Part shown: positions 44,488 through 56,241 of the stretch, piece after piece | How positions within the stretch are numbered: position 1 is the stretch's first letter | Layout of the letters: every line of letters starts with the position of its first letter | NCBI GenBank assembly: GCA_963662175.1 | Contig: OY759214.1 | Span: 2,790,001-2,854,000 of the forward strand | DNA from: Aradus depressus | Lineage: Eukaryota > Arthropoda > Insecta > Hemiptera > Aradidae | DNA length: 64,000 nucleotides | Reading direction: 5' to 3' | Program-made: the position numbers and the translations under genes | Notes under the pieces: generated by a model | The model's database searches: none | What the model was told of the DNA's origin: nothing | The model's input: only the letters and a program-made list of their open reading frames with translations

Positions 44488-44875
44488 GTGGCGTCCCAAA
44501 ATTATGATCGGGAGGGGGGGTTGTAAGAGGGGCCTAAGTATATAAATAGTGCTAACTCATTAACTAATGGTCGAATTGTTATGAAATTTCACATGTAGTA
44601 TTTTTAAAAGCCAAATAGGAAAAAAAGGTGTGTGGCGTCCCAAAGTTTTGAACAGGAGGGGGGGTTGTGGAGGGGCCTAAGTATAAATATAGAGCTAACT
44701 CATTAACTAATAGGCGAATTGTCATGAAATTTCAAATGTAGTATTTTTAAAAGCCAAATAGGAAAAAAAGGTGTGTGGCGCCCAAAGTTTTGAACGGGAG
44801 GGGGGGTTGTGGGGGTAGGCCTAAGTATAAATATAGAGCTAACTCTTTAACGGTTGGTCGGATTGTCACTGTCAA
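44488..44875 (+). repeat. 143-bp tandem repeat, ~2.7 units
   Basis: Units start GTGGCGTCCCAAA at 44488, 44632 and 44775, each with a GGGAGGGGGGGTTGT block, CCTAAGTATAAATATAG and GCTAACTC. A LINE poly(A) tail (minus strand) is inserted at 44876, cutting the third unit. Confidence 0.9.
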
Positions 44876-45184
44876 TTTTTTTTTTTTTTTTTTGGGTTGC
44901 CGACCTCCGTTGGAGGCCACGAAACCATCGCCGAATCGTCGGGGAAAATGGGAGGCCTAACAAATTTATTTACAAAATTAAAATACTAAATAAGTACATA
45001 ATTTAAAATCCAGAACACATGATGCTGTGGTAGGCTAGGAGCGACCGCTGCCGACCATCTGCGACGATCAGCGGTCACTCCCAGCCCACCTTAATTTTCT
45101 TGGCGGCCCGAGAGAGCTCGGGATAAATGTAGGGCGATCGCTAATTGTGGTTCATTACGGTGCCGGGGACGACTGCAGGCCTCC
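44876..45184 (-). mobile_element. R1-clade LINE, 3' end only (copy D)
   Basis: An 18-nt T run (poly(A) on the minus strand) followed by GGGTTGCCGACCTCCG and about 290 bp matching the 3' UTR of copies A and B almost exactly. Homology stops at GCAGGCCTCC (45184), where the C-rich minisatellite begins. It is a 5'-truncated insertion whose 3' side is in ordinary repeat DNA. Confidence 0.9.
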
Positions 45185-45554
45185 ACGCCCACCCCCTGTC
45201 CCCACGCCCACCCCCTGTTCCCACCCCCTGTACCCACCCCACCCCCTAATCCTACCCCATGTTCCCACCCCCTGTCCTCACCCCACCCCCTGTTCCCACC
45301 CCACCCCCTAATCCCACCCCATGTTCCCACCCCCTGTCCCGACCCCATGTTCACACCCCCTGTACCCACCCCCTGTCCCCACCCCCACCCCCTAATCCCA
45401 CCCCATGTTCCCACCCCCTGTACCCACCCCCACCCCATGTTCCCACCCCCTGTCCCCACCCCCACCCCCTAATCCCACCCCATGTTCCCACCCCATGTTC
45501 CCACCCCCTGTCCCCACCCCCTAATCCCACCCCCTTTTCCCACCCCCTGTCCCC
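45185..45554. repeat. C-rich/G-rich minisatellite, array I
   Basis: On the minus strand, GGGGGTGGG-like cores alternate with short spacers (ATTA, AACAT, GACA, TACA, CGTG). Stop codons are rare in all frames, which makes many long but meaningless Gly/Trp- or Pro/His-rich ORFs. Confidence 0.95.
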
Positions 45555-45901
45555 TTTTTTTTTTTTTTTTGGGTTGCCGACCTCCGGCGTCCATCAGCTC
45601 CTCCTCCCCCGCCCCCGGGGACGTCCGAGCTCTCTTCTTCCCCGGCTGGATCGGGGTCTCCAGCCAGGGGGAGGGGGAGAAAAACCGCTCGGTGGGCTGC
45701 TGCGGGGGGGGAGGTTCACCCTCGTCCACTCGGCTGGGTCCACTAACCTTTCCCCCCTCGGATTGCGTGGCGTTCCTCTTTGCTGGCGTCGCGGTTCCGG
45801 CCGGCTGCATCTCCGGGACCGAATGCCTCCTTTCGGGTGGGGGGGGGAGGGACGGAAGAGAAGACGGGGGGGGCGGAGGGGACCTGGCCAATGTCCGGGC
45901 C
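45555..45901 (-). mobile_element. R1-clade LINE, internally deleted (copy C)
   Basis: Poly(A) tail plus only the last 17 nt of the LINE (GGGTTGCCGACCTCCGG) joined directly to a ~310-bp piece of ORF1. On the minus strand the piece corresponds to ARTLARS...GEEELMDA, found intact in copy B at about 57820-57510. Everything from mid ORF1 to the 3' end is missing. Both sides are minisatellite. The ORF1 piece begins exactly where copy A's ORF1 is cut. Confidence 0.88.
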
Positions 45902-47596
45902 ACCCCCTGTCCCCACCCCATGTACCCACCCCCACCCCCTGTTCCCACCCCATGTACCCACCCCACCCCCTAATCCTACCCCATGTTCCCACCCCCTGTC
46001 CCCACCCCCACCCCCTAATCCCACCCCATGTTCCCACCCCCTGTCCCCACCCCCTAATCCCACCCCATGTTCCCACCCCCTGTCCCACCCCTTTTCCCAT
46101 CCCCTGTCCCCACGCCCACCCCCTGTCCCCACCCCCTGTCCCCACGCCCACCCCCTGTACCCACCCCACCCACTAATCCTACCCCATGTTCCCACCCCCT
46201 GTCCCCACCCCACCCCCTGTTCCCACCCCCACCCCCTAATCCCACCCCATGTTCCCACCCCCTGTCCCGACCCCATGTTCACACCCCCTGTACCCACCCC
46301 CTGTCCCCACCCCCACCCCCTAATCCCACCCCATGTTCCCACCCCCTGTACCCACCCCCACCCCCTAATCCCACCCCATGTTCCCACCCCATGTTCCCAC
46401 CCCCTAATCCCACCCCCTGTCCCCTCCCCCACCCCCTAATCCTACCCCATGTCCCCACCCCACCCCCTGTTCCCACCCCCACCCCCTAATCCCACCCCAT
46501 GTTCCCACCCCCACCCCCTAATCCCACCCCATGTTCCCACCCCCTGTCCCCACCCCCACCCCCTAATCCCACCCCATGTTCCCACCCCATGTTCCCACCC
46601 CCTGTCCCCACCCCCTAATCCCACCCCCTTTTCCCACCCCCTGTCCCCACGACCACCCCCTGTCCCCACCCCCTGTACCCACCCCCACCCCCTGTTCCCA
46701 CCCCATGTACCCACCCCACCCCCTAATCCTACCCCATGTTCCCACCCCCTGTCTCCACCCCCACCCCCGGTCCCACCCCATGTTCCCACCCCCACCCCCT
46801 AATCCAACCCCATGTTCCCACCCCCTGTCCCCACCCCCTAATCCCACCCCATGTTCCCACCCCCTGTCCCACCCCTTTTACCTTCCCCTGTCCCCACCCC
46901 CTGTCCCCACCCCCTGTCCCCACGCCCACCCCCTGTACCCACCCCACCCCCTAATCCTACCCCATGTTCCCACCCCCTGTCCCCACCCCACCCCCTGTTC
47001 CCACCCCACCCCCTAATCCCACCCCATGTTCCCACCCCCTGTCCCGACCCCATGTTCACACCCCCTGTACCCACCCCCTGTCCCCACCCCCACCCCCTAA
47101 TCCCACCCCATGTTCCCACCCCCTGTACCCACCTCCACCCCCTAATCCCACCCCATGTTCCCACCCCCTGTCCCCACCCCCACCCCCTAATCCCACCCCA
47201 TGTTCCCACCCCATGTTCCCACCCCATGTTCCCACCCCCTAATCCCACCCCCTGTCCCCACGCCCACCCCCTGTACCCACCCCACCCCCTAATCCCACCC
47301 CATGTTCCCACCCCCACCCCCTAATCCCACCCCATGTTCCCACCCCCTGTCCCCACCCCCTAATCCCACCCCCTTTTCCCACCCCCTGTCCCCACCCCCT
47401 GTCCCCACGCCCACCCCCTGTACCCACCCCACCCCCTAATCCTACCCCATGTTCCCACCCCCTGTCCCCACCCCCACCCCCTGTTCCCACCCCACCCCCT
47501 AATCCCACCCCATGTTCCCACCCCATGTTCCCACCCCCTGTCCCCACCCCCACCCCCTAATCCCACCCCATGTTCCCACCCCCTGTCCCCACCCCC
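45902..47596. repeat. C-rich/G-rich minisatellite, array II
   Basis: 1.7 kb of the same core-plus-spacer units with visible higher-order repetition; runs of about 80-150 bp recur in the same spacer order. The long ORFs on both strands are by-products of composition. Confidence 0.95.
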
Positions 47597-47909
47597 TTTT
47601 TTTTTTTGGGTTGCCGACCTCCGGTGGAGGCCACGACACCATCGCCGAATCGTCGGGGAAAAAGGGAGGCCTAACAAATTTATTTACAAAATTAAAATAC
47701 AAAATAAGTACATAATTAAAAATCCAGAACATATGATGCTGTGGTAGGCTAGGAGCGGCCGCTGCCGACCATCTGCGACGATCAGCGGTCACTCCCAGCC
47801 CACCTTAATTTTCTTGGCGGCCCGAGAGAGCTCGGGATAAATGTAGGGCGATCGCTAATTGTGGTTCATTACGGTGCCGGGGACGACTGCAGGCCTCCCC
47901 GGCGCAGGG

Positions 47910-50900
47910 TCAAAATGCTTGCTTCTTTCTCCGCCAGGAGGCGACAAATCGGCTGAACATTGGGTAGCCGGTTTCCGTCATCAGCTGCCGCAGGTCGAGT
48001 CCCAGATACGATCCTGTCCCGCGTATCAACTCCACCCTAGGCCCGTCGTACAGCGGACATTCGAGGACCACGTGCTCCGCAGTCTCGACCCCGCCGCACG
48101 AGCAGTTCGGGTTGTTCTTCCTCTTAAAGAAGAACAGCTTGGAGTTGAAATCTCCGTGACCTGATAGTATCTGGGACATCCAGTGGTCAGGCAGTATCCA
48201 AGTAGAGTCCAGACGTACCCGGATTTCCGGTAAATATGCGTAGGTCGTTCGGCCATCCGATGATCGTGACCACCGCTGTTGCCATTTCTCCACTATCCAT
48301 TCCTGGACTATGTCCCTGCAACGCTCCGGTCTGGACTGTCCGCGCATCTCTTCCTCCAGGGCTAGACGTAAAGGCTCATCTATATCTGCTCCTAAGGGCA
48401 AGTTGCGTCTACAATAGTACGAGGCGACAGCCCCGTCCAAGACTAAGTCTATTGGCGGAGCTCCTGCCAGCACCTGTAGCGCAGCCGTAGAGACAGTACG
48501 ATAGGCCTTTGTAACCCTTAAAAGGGCTGCTCTCTGGGCTTGCACAAGGATAACGCGTCGCCGCTTCGTGGGACGATGCCACCACCCAGCAGCGGCGTAC
48601 CTTGCTACAGCCTCGAATACTCCAGTGTAGATGATTCTACACGCAGAATAGCCGAGGCCCCACGTCGCGCGGGCTAGGCAGCTCAAAGCGTTGAAAGTGG
48701 CGGTAGTCCTTTCTTTAATGGCAACAACGTGGGGCGTCACGTTGAGGCCCGGCCCGATCCGCACTCTGAGATAAGTGACCGTTGCCGGGCTCTCAATGCG
48801 GCGTCCGTGGATTTTGATTACCAGGGGGTGTCGGGCGTCGGTTCTCCCTCTCATCAGCAAAGCCGAGGTCTTGCTAGGAGAGAGAGCCAGTTTGTTGGCG
48901 CAGCACCAGTTGTCTATATCGTCAATGGCGGCTTGGGCGCGAAGGGTTAGAGCAGCTCGACTATCAGCGTGCACCGTAACAACGAGGTCGTCGACGTAGG
49001 CGATTGCCTTATATCCACGGCCCTCGAGATCACGGAGCAGTCCGTCAAAGAGTATGGCCCAAAGTATCGGTCCGAGGACCGAGCCCTGAGGACAGCCTCT
49101 AGTGACGTCCACTGTAGTGCTAGCGTATAGCTGACTCATGGTCGCAGATCGATCGCTGAGGAAGCTGGATATCAACCCAAACACATTCCCAGGCAGTCCC
49201 ACAGCCCGCAGTCGCGTGAGGATGGCAGGCCACCAGGCGCAGTCGAAGGCCGACGCGATGTCAAAGAAGACACACAGGGCATATTTCCCACGGTCATTCT
49301 CCACATCCGCCCTCAGCATCATCAACGCATCTTCGGCGGATCTGCCCCTCAAGCCACCGAACTGCCTGTGGGATACAAAAGCATGTACCTGGGCCCGAAT
49401 TCCATTGAAGATAAGAGTCTCCAATACTTTACCGAATACGGGGAGCAGGCTGATTGGTCTGTGGCTACCTGCCAGGGAAAGGTCCCTATCACCAGGCTTA
49501 ACAAACGTACACACGAGTGCTCGTTTCCAAGTCCTAGGGAAGTGGCCCCTCCTAAGGCAGGAGTTATAAAGTAGTAAGAGATCCGACTTGATGGCCGGGA
49601 AGGCTTTCTTGATTATAGCGGCGTCTATGAGATCGCTCCCAGGGGCGCCGCCACTCTTCTGCCTCCCAACCGCCAAGCTCAGGTCAATCTCGTCCCAATC
49701 AGGTGCGTTCCCCGTATCCGGCCAAGTACGGGCAGCGTTCCTGATGTCTCGTTGGCTGGGTGAATCCTCCGCCGGGTCGTCCTCCGGGAAGGCCTCCCTC
49801 AAGTACATCCCGCCAGCCTCCTCCAGGGACATGGCATACTGGTTGCCAACCCTGATGGAGGCCACCGGGGCGACCGGCCTTAGCCTCCCGGCGGCGACAC
49901 GGTAAGGGATTCCCCACGGGTTTTTGCTGCTCTCGTCTTCAACGAACTTCCTCCAGCTCTCCTTCTTCGCGGCCTCGACTCTTCTACCATAAGCCTTGCT
50001 AAGCTGCCGGTACTCCTCCCTCCGTATTACCCTCTGGAGTGGGTTTTGGTTTTGGCACCGCTGAAACCTCCTCCTGGCACGATATACAGCCTTCTTGGCG
50101 AGGGTAAGATCCTCACTCCACCAGGGTACCTTCCTGATCCGGTTTACCTTCTTGGGGATGGTCTCATCGGCAGCTCGAAGTAGTATACTACTGAGCCTGC
50201 CGACCCCATCCTCAATCTGGCCAACCGGTTCAGAACTCCTGAGACCCTCCCACTGATCGTCGCAGGAGTAGGCGGCAACGGCGGTCACGAAAGCGTCGGA
50301 GATGGCCTTGCGGGTAGCAAAGCGCGGGTCTCTAGGCCGGACTGCGGGAAGATGGGCGTCAAAGAGCAGAACATCCAGGACACTATGGTCGCTAGATGTG
50401 ATCTCTCGGACGCTCCAGCTGCCCACAGCCCGGAATAGTCCGCTCGACACCAGCGTGACGTCAACATGGGACACTCCATTGGAACCGTGGAATGTGGGCG
50501 GAGAAAGTGGGTCATTGACTATGCACAGGTCATGGCGGGCGATCAAATCCAATAGCCTATCGCCCCGGCGGTCGGTGCGAACCGATCCCCAGGAGACTGA
50601 CCAGGAGTTGACGTCCGCCAGAACTATGACATTGCGCCCCGAGAGGGAGTCCAGTACTAGGTCCAGGTGGCCCAGCTGTCGTTCTATGTTCTCAGACGGC
50701 GGGAAGTATCCGCTGATCACGTAGCAGCTTGCGTTGGCGTGCCTGATACAGGCCACAACTATATGGCTGGTGGAGAGATGGTGGAGCGCCATCACATCCA
50801 CCTGGGGGCCGGTCACGACGATTGCGGCCATTGGCCGTTCGTCGCTCCGTGCGCCAGTAATAATTTTGTGGCCAGTACCTAGGCCTGCCACGCTGCCTCT

Positions 50901-51038
50901 AACGCAGTAGGGTTCCTGGAGAGCTAGCACCTGGACGCCCTCCGATGACACTAGTTGACGCACCTCATCAGCCACAATCCTGCGCCTATTCATGTTGTGC
51001 TGCCACAAACGAAGGCCCCCGCGCATCCTATTCGCCAT
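47910..51038 (-). CDS. R1-clade LINE ORF2 (endonuclease, reverse transcriptase), copy A
   Basis: 1042 residues from ATG 51038 with no internal stop. N-terminal AP-type endonuclease: LRLWQHNMNRRR at the start, ALQEPYC near 38, LADVNSW near 141 and SSDHSVLDV near 215. RT: HRPISLLPVFGKVLE, FFDIASAFDCAWW near 597, GCPQGSVLGPILW and the catalytic YVDD near 683. The C-terminus has CSCGG...H...C near 978. The start lies in ATGGCGAATAG, overlapping the ORF1 stop by 11 nt, which suggests termination-reinitiation as known for related elements. The protein would cut the target and prime cDNA synthesis in the nucleus. It looks potentially functional, although the element lacks its 5' end. Confidence 0.95.
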   Translation of the reverse strand: MANRMRGGLRLWQHNMNRRRIVADEVRQLVSSEGVQVLALQEPYCVRGSVAGLGTGHKIITGARSDERPMAAIVVTGPQVDVMALHHLSTSHIVVACIRHANASCYVISGYFPPSENIERQLGHLDLVLDSLSGRNVIVLADVNSWSVSWGSVRTDRRGDRLLDLIARHDLCIVNDPLSPPTFHGSNGVSHVDVTLVSSGLFRAVGSWSVREITSSDHSVLDVLLFDAHLPAVRPRDPRFATRKAISDAFVTAVAAYSCDDQWEGLRSSEPVGQIEDGVGRLSSILLRAADETIPKKVNRIRKVPWWSEDLTLAKKAVYRARRRFQRCQNQNPLQRVIRREEYRQLSKAYGRRVEAAKKESWRKFVEDESSKNPWGIPYRVAAGRLRPVAPVASIRVGNQYAMSLEEAGGMYLREAFPEDDPAEDSPSQRDIRNAARTWPDTGNAPDWDEIDLSLAVGRQKSGGAPGSDLIDAAIIKKAFPAIKSDLLLLYNSCLRRGHFPRTWKRALVCTFVKPGDRDLSLAGSHRPISLLPVFGKVLETLIFNGIRAQVHAFVSHRQFGGLRGRSAEDALMMLRADVENDRGKYALCVFFDIASAFDCAWWPAILTRLRAVGLPGNVFGLISSFLSDRSATMSQLYASTTVDVTRGCPQGSVLGPILWAILFDGLLRDLEGRGYKAIAYVDDLVVTVHADSRAALTLRAQAAIDDIDNWCCANKLALSPSKTSALLMRGRTDARHPLVIKIHGRRIESPATVTYLRVRIGPGLNVTPHVVAIKERTTATFNALSCLARATWGLGYSACRIIYTGVFEAVARYAAAGWWHRPTKRRRVILVQAQRAALLRVTKAYRTVSTAALQVLAGAPPIDLVLDGAVASYYCRRNLPLGADIDEPLRLALEEEMRGQSRPERCRDIVQEWIVEKWQQRWSRSSDGRTTYAYLPEIRVRLDSTWILPDHWMSQILSGHGDFNSKLFFFKRKNNPNCSCGGVETAEHVVLECPLYDGPRVELIRGTGSYLGLDLRQLMTETGYPMFSRFVASWRRKKQAF

Positions 51039-52358
51039 AATCAGTGCGTGAGGCCAACAACTCTAACGCACGGATATATGACGGGCAGGTCTCGCTGTCC
51101 GCCTGGTGAGCGACGCGGGAGCCCCGTGTGCCGCAGTTACTACACTTCGGCGGCTTAGACTTATTCGGACAACTGGCCCTGTCGTGCCCTTCCTCCGAAC
51201 ACCTCGCGCACACCCTGGGTCGGTTGCACGACTTTTCGACGTGGCCAAAGACCTGGCAGCGCCAGCACCTCGAGACATCCAGGCAGTCTCGGACTCTACA
51301 TGAGTACCACCCTAGGGTGATCCTTCCGGCGCTGATGAGAGCCCTCCTCGTCTCTGGGGTCACCTCGACGACCCAATGAACCGTCGATCTGCCCTTGGGC
51401 CCCTTTTTATATATTGCTGTGGGGGGGGTGAGATCGGGATATTGGGCTCGAAACCTCCCGGAGAAGTCCTCCCCCGACCAGCCCGAAGGCACATCAAACA
51501 CAACTAGGCGTGGGCTCCTTCTTTGGAGCGCCTCCGCCTTAAGGCCCGCCTCTTGGAGCTTTGGATTGTCCTTGAGTGCCCCGAGCTCGTCAGCGGAGGA
51601 AACCTCCAGGAGAATCCCCCCTCTCCTGGCGGGTTTGCTGGACCTAATATTTATCCCGAGCTCCCTCGGGTTCACCGTGTCCAGGGCGTCCTCCAGCTTC
51701 CGGGTCTCGCTCCCCTCCTTGAGTTCGACCATAGCCACGAAGACTTTCGGCTTCCTCTTCGCTTCCGTGGCCGTGGTCTCTGCTAGTTGCCGAAGGACGT
51801 CCTGCTTGCGTCTATGTTTCTCGGGGGCCACAGGGGCCGCCGCCGGGACCGGGGCTGTGGGCGCCCCACTCCTCTTCCTCTTCTTCCGCCCCCTCCTCCC
51901 CACCACCACCGACCACGTCCCAGGCGGTGGAAGGGTCTGGTCGGGAATACACGGGGGGGGCAGGTTTCCCAGAGATTGCCCCCCCACCTCTTTCGCCGCG
52001 GTTGTCATGAGTCCGGGCGCAGCTGGGGGCGCCCTCCCTTGTACTCCCGCCTCCCGGGAGGCGTCAATGGCGGTGACGGGCTTCCGTTCTTTCTTGCTTG
52101 GTTGACCCTGACCCCGGAGCCTGGCAGCGATGGCCTCCGCCAGGACATCCGGCCGGAACTCCCTCATCATCCCCATTGCATCTTTCTCCCTAGCCTCGGC
52201 CTCCAGCCTCCCGATGGTCGCCGACACCAACATATCCAGCAAGCCCTGGACCCCACGGTCAACGATGTCCTGGCTTGCTTTGCTTAGTTTGTGATGTTTG
52301 TGTATGGCATCGGCGATGGACCTCTGGATGCCGTAAGCCTCCGCCAGGGACGCGTCCA
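51028..52358 (-). CDS. R1-clade LINE ORF1 (gag-like, zinc knuckles), 5'-truncated, copy A
   Basis: About 440 residues of ORF1 remain, from [11 protein letters not shown] to the stop at 51028. The C-terminal region has three CCHC-type knuckles ([33 protein letters not shown]...H...C), as in R1-clade ORF1 proteins that package element RNA. The central part carries [20 protein letters not shown]. The frame stays open upstream through the minisatellite to 52536, giving a Gly/Trp-repeat N-terminus that is an artefact of the junction. Compared with copy B it has an extra 17 residues (51 bp) near 52030-52080 and eight rather than nine C at the homopolymer near 51425, which keeps it in frame. Confidence 0.88.
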
Positions 52359-52830
52359 CCTGTCCCCACCCCCACCCCCTAATCCCACCCCATGTTCCCA
52401 CCCCCTGTCCCACCCCTTTTCCCACCCCCTGTTCCACCCCTTTTCCCACCCCCTGTCCCACCCATTTTCCCACCCCCTGTTCCACCCCTTTTCCCACCCC
52501 CTGTCCCCACCCCCGAATCCTACCCCCTAATCCCACCCCTTATCCCCACCCCCTTTTCCCACCCCCTGTCCCCACGCCCACCCCCTGTACCCACCCCCAC
52601 CCCCTAATCCCACCCCCTGTCCCCACCCCCACCCCCTTTTCCCACCCCCTGTTCCCACCCCATGTTCCCACCCACTGTCCCCACCCCAACCCCCTGTCCC
52701 CACGCCCACCTCATGTTCCCACCCCCTGTCCCCACGCCCACCTCATGTACCCACCCCCTGTTCCCACCCCCACCCCCTAATCCCACCCCCTGTTCCCACC
52801 CCACCCCCTAATCCCACCCCATGTTCCCAC

Positions 52831-52833
<3 letters not shown>
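52359..52833. repeat. C-rich/G-rich minisatellite, array III
   Basis: 475 bp of core-plus-spacer units, here with many TTTTC spacers (CCCACCCCTTTT). It joins copy A's truncated 5' end to copy B's poly(A) tail. Confidence 0.95.
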
Positions 52834-52873
<40 letters not shown>

Positions 52874-53183
52874 CTTTTTTTGTGTTGCCGACCTCCGGTG
52901 GAGGCCACGACACCATCGCCGAATCGTCGGGGAAAAAGGGAGGCCTAACAAGTTTATTTACAAAATTAAAATACTGAATAAGTACATAATTAAAAATCCA
53001 GAACACATGATGCTGTGGTAGGCTAGGAGCGACCGCTGCCGACCATCTGCGACGATCAGCGGTCACTCCCAGCCCACCTTAATTTTCTTGGCGGCCCGAG
53101 GGAGCTCGGGATAAATGTAGGGCGATCGCTAATTGTGGTTCATTACGGTGCCGGGGACGACTGCAGGCCTCCCCGGCGCAGGG

Positions 53184-56100
53184 TCAAAATGCTTGCTTCT
53201 TTCTCCGCCAGGAGGCGACAAATCGGCTGAACATTGGGTAGCCGGTTTCCGTCATCAGCTGCCGCAGGTCGAGTCCCAGATACGATCCTGTCCCGCGTAT
53301 CAACTCCACCCTAGGCCCGTCGTACAGCGGACATTCGAGGACCACGTGCTCCGCCGTCTCGACCCCGCCGCACGAGCAGTTCGGGTTGTTCTTCCTCTTA
53401 AAGAAGAACAGCTTGGAGTTGAAATCTCCGTGACCTGATAGTATCTGGGACATCCAGTGGTCAGGCAGTATCCAAGTAGAGTCCAGACGTACCCGGATTT
53501 CCGGTAAATATGCGTAGGTCGTTCGGCCATCCGATGATCGTGACCACCGCTGTTGCCATTTCTCCACTATCCATTCCTGGACTATGTCCCTGCAACGCTC
53601 CGGTCTGGACTGTCCGCGCATCTCTTCCTCCAGGGCTAGACGTAAAGGCTCATCTATATCTGCTCCTAAGGGCAAGTTGCGTCTACAATAGTACGAGGCG
53701 ACAGCCCCGTCCAAGACTAAGTCTATTGGCGGAGCTCCTGCCAGCACCTGTAGCGCAGCCGTAGAGACAGTACGATAGGCCTTTGTAACCCTTAAAAGGG
53801 CTGCTCTCTGGGCTTGCACAAGGATAACGCGTCGCTGCTTCGTGGGACGATGCCACCACCCAGCAGCGGCGTACCTTGCTACGGCCTCGAATACTCCAGT
53901 GTAGATGATTCTACACGCAGAATAGCCGAGGCCCCACGTCGCGCGGGCTAGGCAGCTCAAAGCGTTGAAAGTGGCGGTAGTCCTTTCTTTAATGGCAACA
54001 ACGTGGGGCGTCACGTTGAGGCCCGGCCCGATCCGCACTCCGAGATAAGTGACCGTTGCCGGGCTCTCAATGCGGCGTCCGTGGATTTTGATTACCAGGG
54101 GGTGTCGGGCGTCGGTTCTCCCTCTCATCAGCAAAGCCGAGGTCTTTGTCGAGAGCAGCTCGACTATCAGCGTGCACCGTAACAACGAGGTCGTCGACGT
54201 AGGCGATTGCCTTATATCCACGGCCCTCGAGATCACGGAGCAATCCGTCAAAGAGTATGGCCCAAAGTATCGGTCCGAGGACCGAGCCCTGAGGACAGCC
54301 TCTAGTGACGTCCACTGTAGTGCTAGCGTATAGCTGACTCATGGTCGCAGATCGATCGCTGAGGAAGCTGGATATCAACCCAAACACATTCCCAGGCAGT
54401 CCCACAGCCCGCAGTCGCGTGAGGATGGCAGGCCACCAGGCGCAGTCGAAGGCCGACGCGATGTCAAAGAAGACACACAGGGCATATTTCCCACGGTCAT
54501 TCTCCACATCCGCCCTCAGCATCATCAACGCATCTTCGGCGGATCTGCCCCTCAAGCCACCGAACTGCCTGTGGGATACAAAAGCATGTACCTGGGCCCG
54601 AATTCCATTGAAGATAAGAGTCTCCAATACTTTACCGAATACGGGGAGCAGGCTGATTGGTCTGTGGCTACCTGCCAGGGAAAGGTCCCTATCACCAGGC
54701 TTAACAAACGTACACACGAGTGCTCGTTTCCAAGTCCTAGGGAAGTGGCCCCTCCTAAGGCAGGAGTTATAAAGTAGTAAGAGATCCGACTTGATGGCCG
54801 GGAAGGCTTTCTTGATTATAGCGGCGTCTATGAGATCGCTCCCAGGGGCGCCGCCACTCTTCTGCCTCCCAACCGCCAAGCTCAGGTCAATCTCGTCCCA
54901 ATCAGGTGCGTTCCCCGTATCCGGCCAAGTACGGGCAGCGTTCCTGATGTCTCGTTGGCTGGGTGAATCCTCCGCCGGGTCGTCCTCCGGGAAGGCCTCC
55001 CTCAAGTACATCCCGCCAGCCTCCTCCAGGGACATGGCATACTGGTTGCCAACCCTGATGGAGGCCACCGGGGCGACCGGCCTTAGCCTCCCGGCGGCGA
55101 CACGGTAAGGGATTCCCCACGGGTTTTTGCTACTCTCGTCTTCAACGAACTTCCTCCAGCTCTCCTTCTTCGCGGCCTCGACTCTTCTACCATAAGCCTT
55201 GCTAAGCTGCCGGTACTCCTCCCTCCGTATTACCCTCTGGAGTGGGTTTTGGTTTTGGCACCGCTGAAGCCTCCTCCTGGCACGATATACAGCCTTCTTG
55301 GCGAGGGTAAGATCCTCACTCCACCAGGGTACCTTCCTGATCCGGTTTACCTTCTTGGGGATGGTCTCATCGGCAGCTCGAAGTAGTATACTACTGAGCC
55401 TGCCGACCCCATCCTCAATCTGGCCAACCGGTTCAGAACTCCTGAGACCCTCCCACTGATCGTCGCAGGAGTAGGCGGCAACGGCGGTCACGAAAGCCTC
55501 GGTGATGGCCTTGCGGGTAGCAAAGCGCGGGTCTCTAGGCCGGACTGCGGGAAGATGGGCGTCAAAGAGCAGAACATCCAGTACACTATGGTCGCTAGAT
55601 GTGATCTCTCGGACGCTCCAGCTGCCCACAGCCCGGAATAGTCCGCTCGACACCAGCGTGACGTCAACATGGGACACTCCATTGGAACCGTGGAATGTGG
55701 GCGGAGAAAGTGGGTCATTGACTATGCACAGGTCATGGCGGGCGATCAAATCCAATAGCCTGTCGCCCCGGCGGTCGGTGCGAACCGATCCCCAGGAGAC
55801 TGACCAGGAGTTGACGTCCGCCAGAACTATGACATTGCGCCCCGAGAGGGAGTCCAGTACTAGGTCCAGGTGGCCCAGCTGTCGTTCTATGTTCTCAGAC
55901 GGCGGGAAGTATCCGCTGATCACGTAGCAGCTTGCGTTGGCGTGCCTGATACAGGCCACAACTATATGGCTGGTGGAGAGATGGTGGAGCGCCATCACAT
56001 CCACCTGGGGGCCGGTCACGACGATTGCGGCCATTGGCCGTTCGTCGCTCCGTGCGCCAGTAATAATTTTGTGGCCAGTACCTAGGCCTGCCACGCTGCC

Positions 56101-56241
56101 TCTAACGCAGTAGGGTTCCTGGAGAGCTAGCACCTGGACGCCCTCCGATGACACTAGTTGACGCACCTCATCAGCCACAATCCTGCGCCTATTCATGTTG
56201 TGCTGCCACAAACGAAGGCCCCCGCGCATCCTATTCGCCAT
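53184..56241 (-). pseudogene. R1-clade LINE ORF2, copy B, frameshifted
   Basis: Same protein as copy A from ATG 56241 through endonuclease and RT including YVDD. Then about 76 bp present in copy A (48873-48948) are replaced by five bases near 54147-54153. The net loss shifts the frame: the first part ends at 54067 and the rest (from SALLMRGRTDARH on) continues in another frame to 53184. The lost stretch is the conserved ANKLALSPSKT region just after the RT catalytic box. Deletion with a short filler is typical of end-joining repair. Confidence 0.92.

Larger units (their letters stand above)
47597..52358 (-). mobile_element. R1-clade LINE, near full length (copy A)
   Basis: The 3' end has an 11-nt poly(A) tract (minus strand) abutting the minisatellite. 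Then come a ~310-bp 3' UTR, an intact ORF2, and ORF1 from its middle onward. ORF1 is cut at GGGACGCGTCCA (52358), where minisatellite resumes. It is very similar to copy B throughout. ORF1 and ORF2 overlap by 11 nt. The endonuclease, RT and ORF1 zinc knuckles place it in the R1 clade, whose members often insert at fixed sites in rDNA, telomeric or simple repeats. Confidence 0.93.

Noticed and set aside
45571..45901. Spliced LINE transcript as the origin of copy C
   Set aside because: The junction could use a GT donor, but the acceptor side would end in AC rather than AG; microhomology or template switching fits better.
45259..47016. Long Pro/His-rich and Gly/Trp-rich ORFs on both strands (up to 305 codons)
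   Set aside because: They are read from a stop-poor minisatellite and occur in several frames and both strands at once; there is no codon or domain signal.
48236..49917. Plus-strand ORFs of 66-143 residues opposite the LINE ORFs (repeated at 53510-55108)
   Set aside because: They are antisense shadows of ORF2, repeated because copies A and B are near identical.
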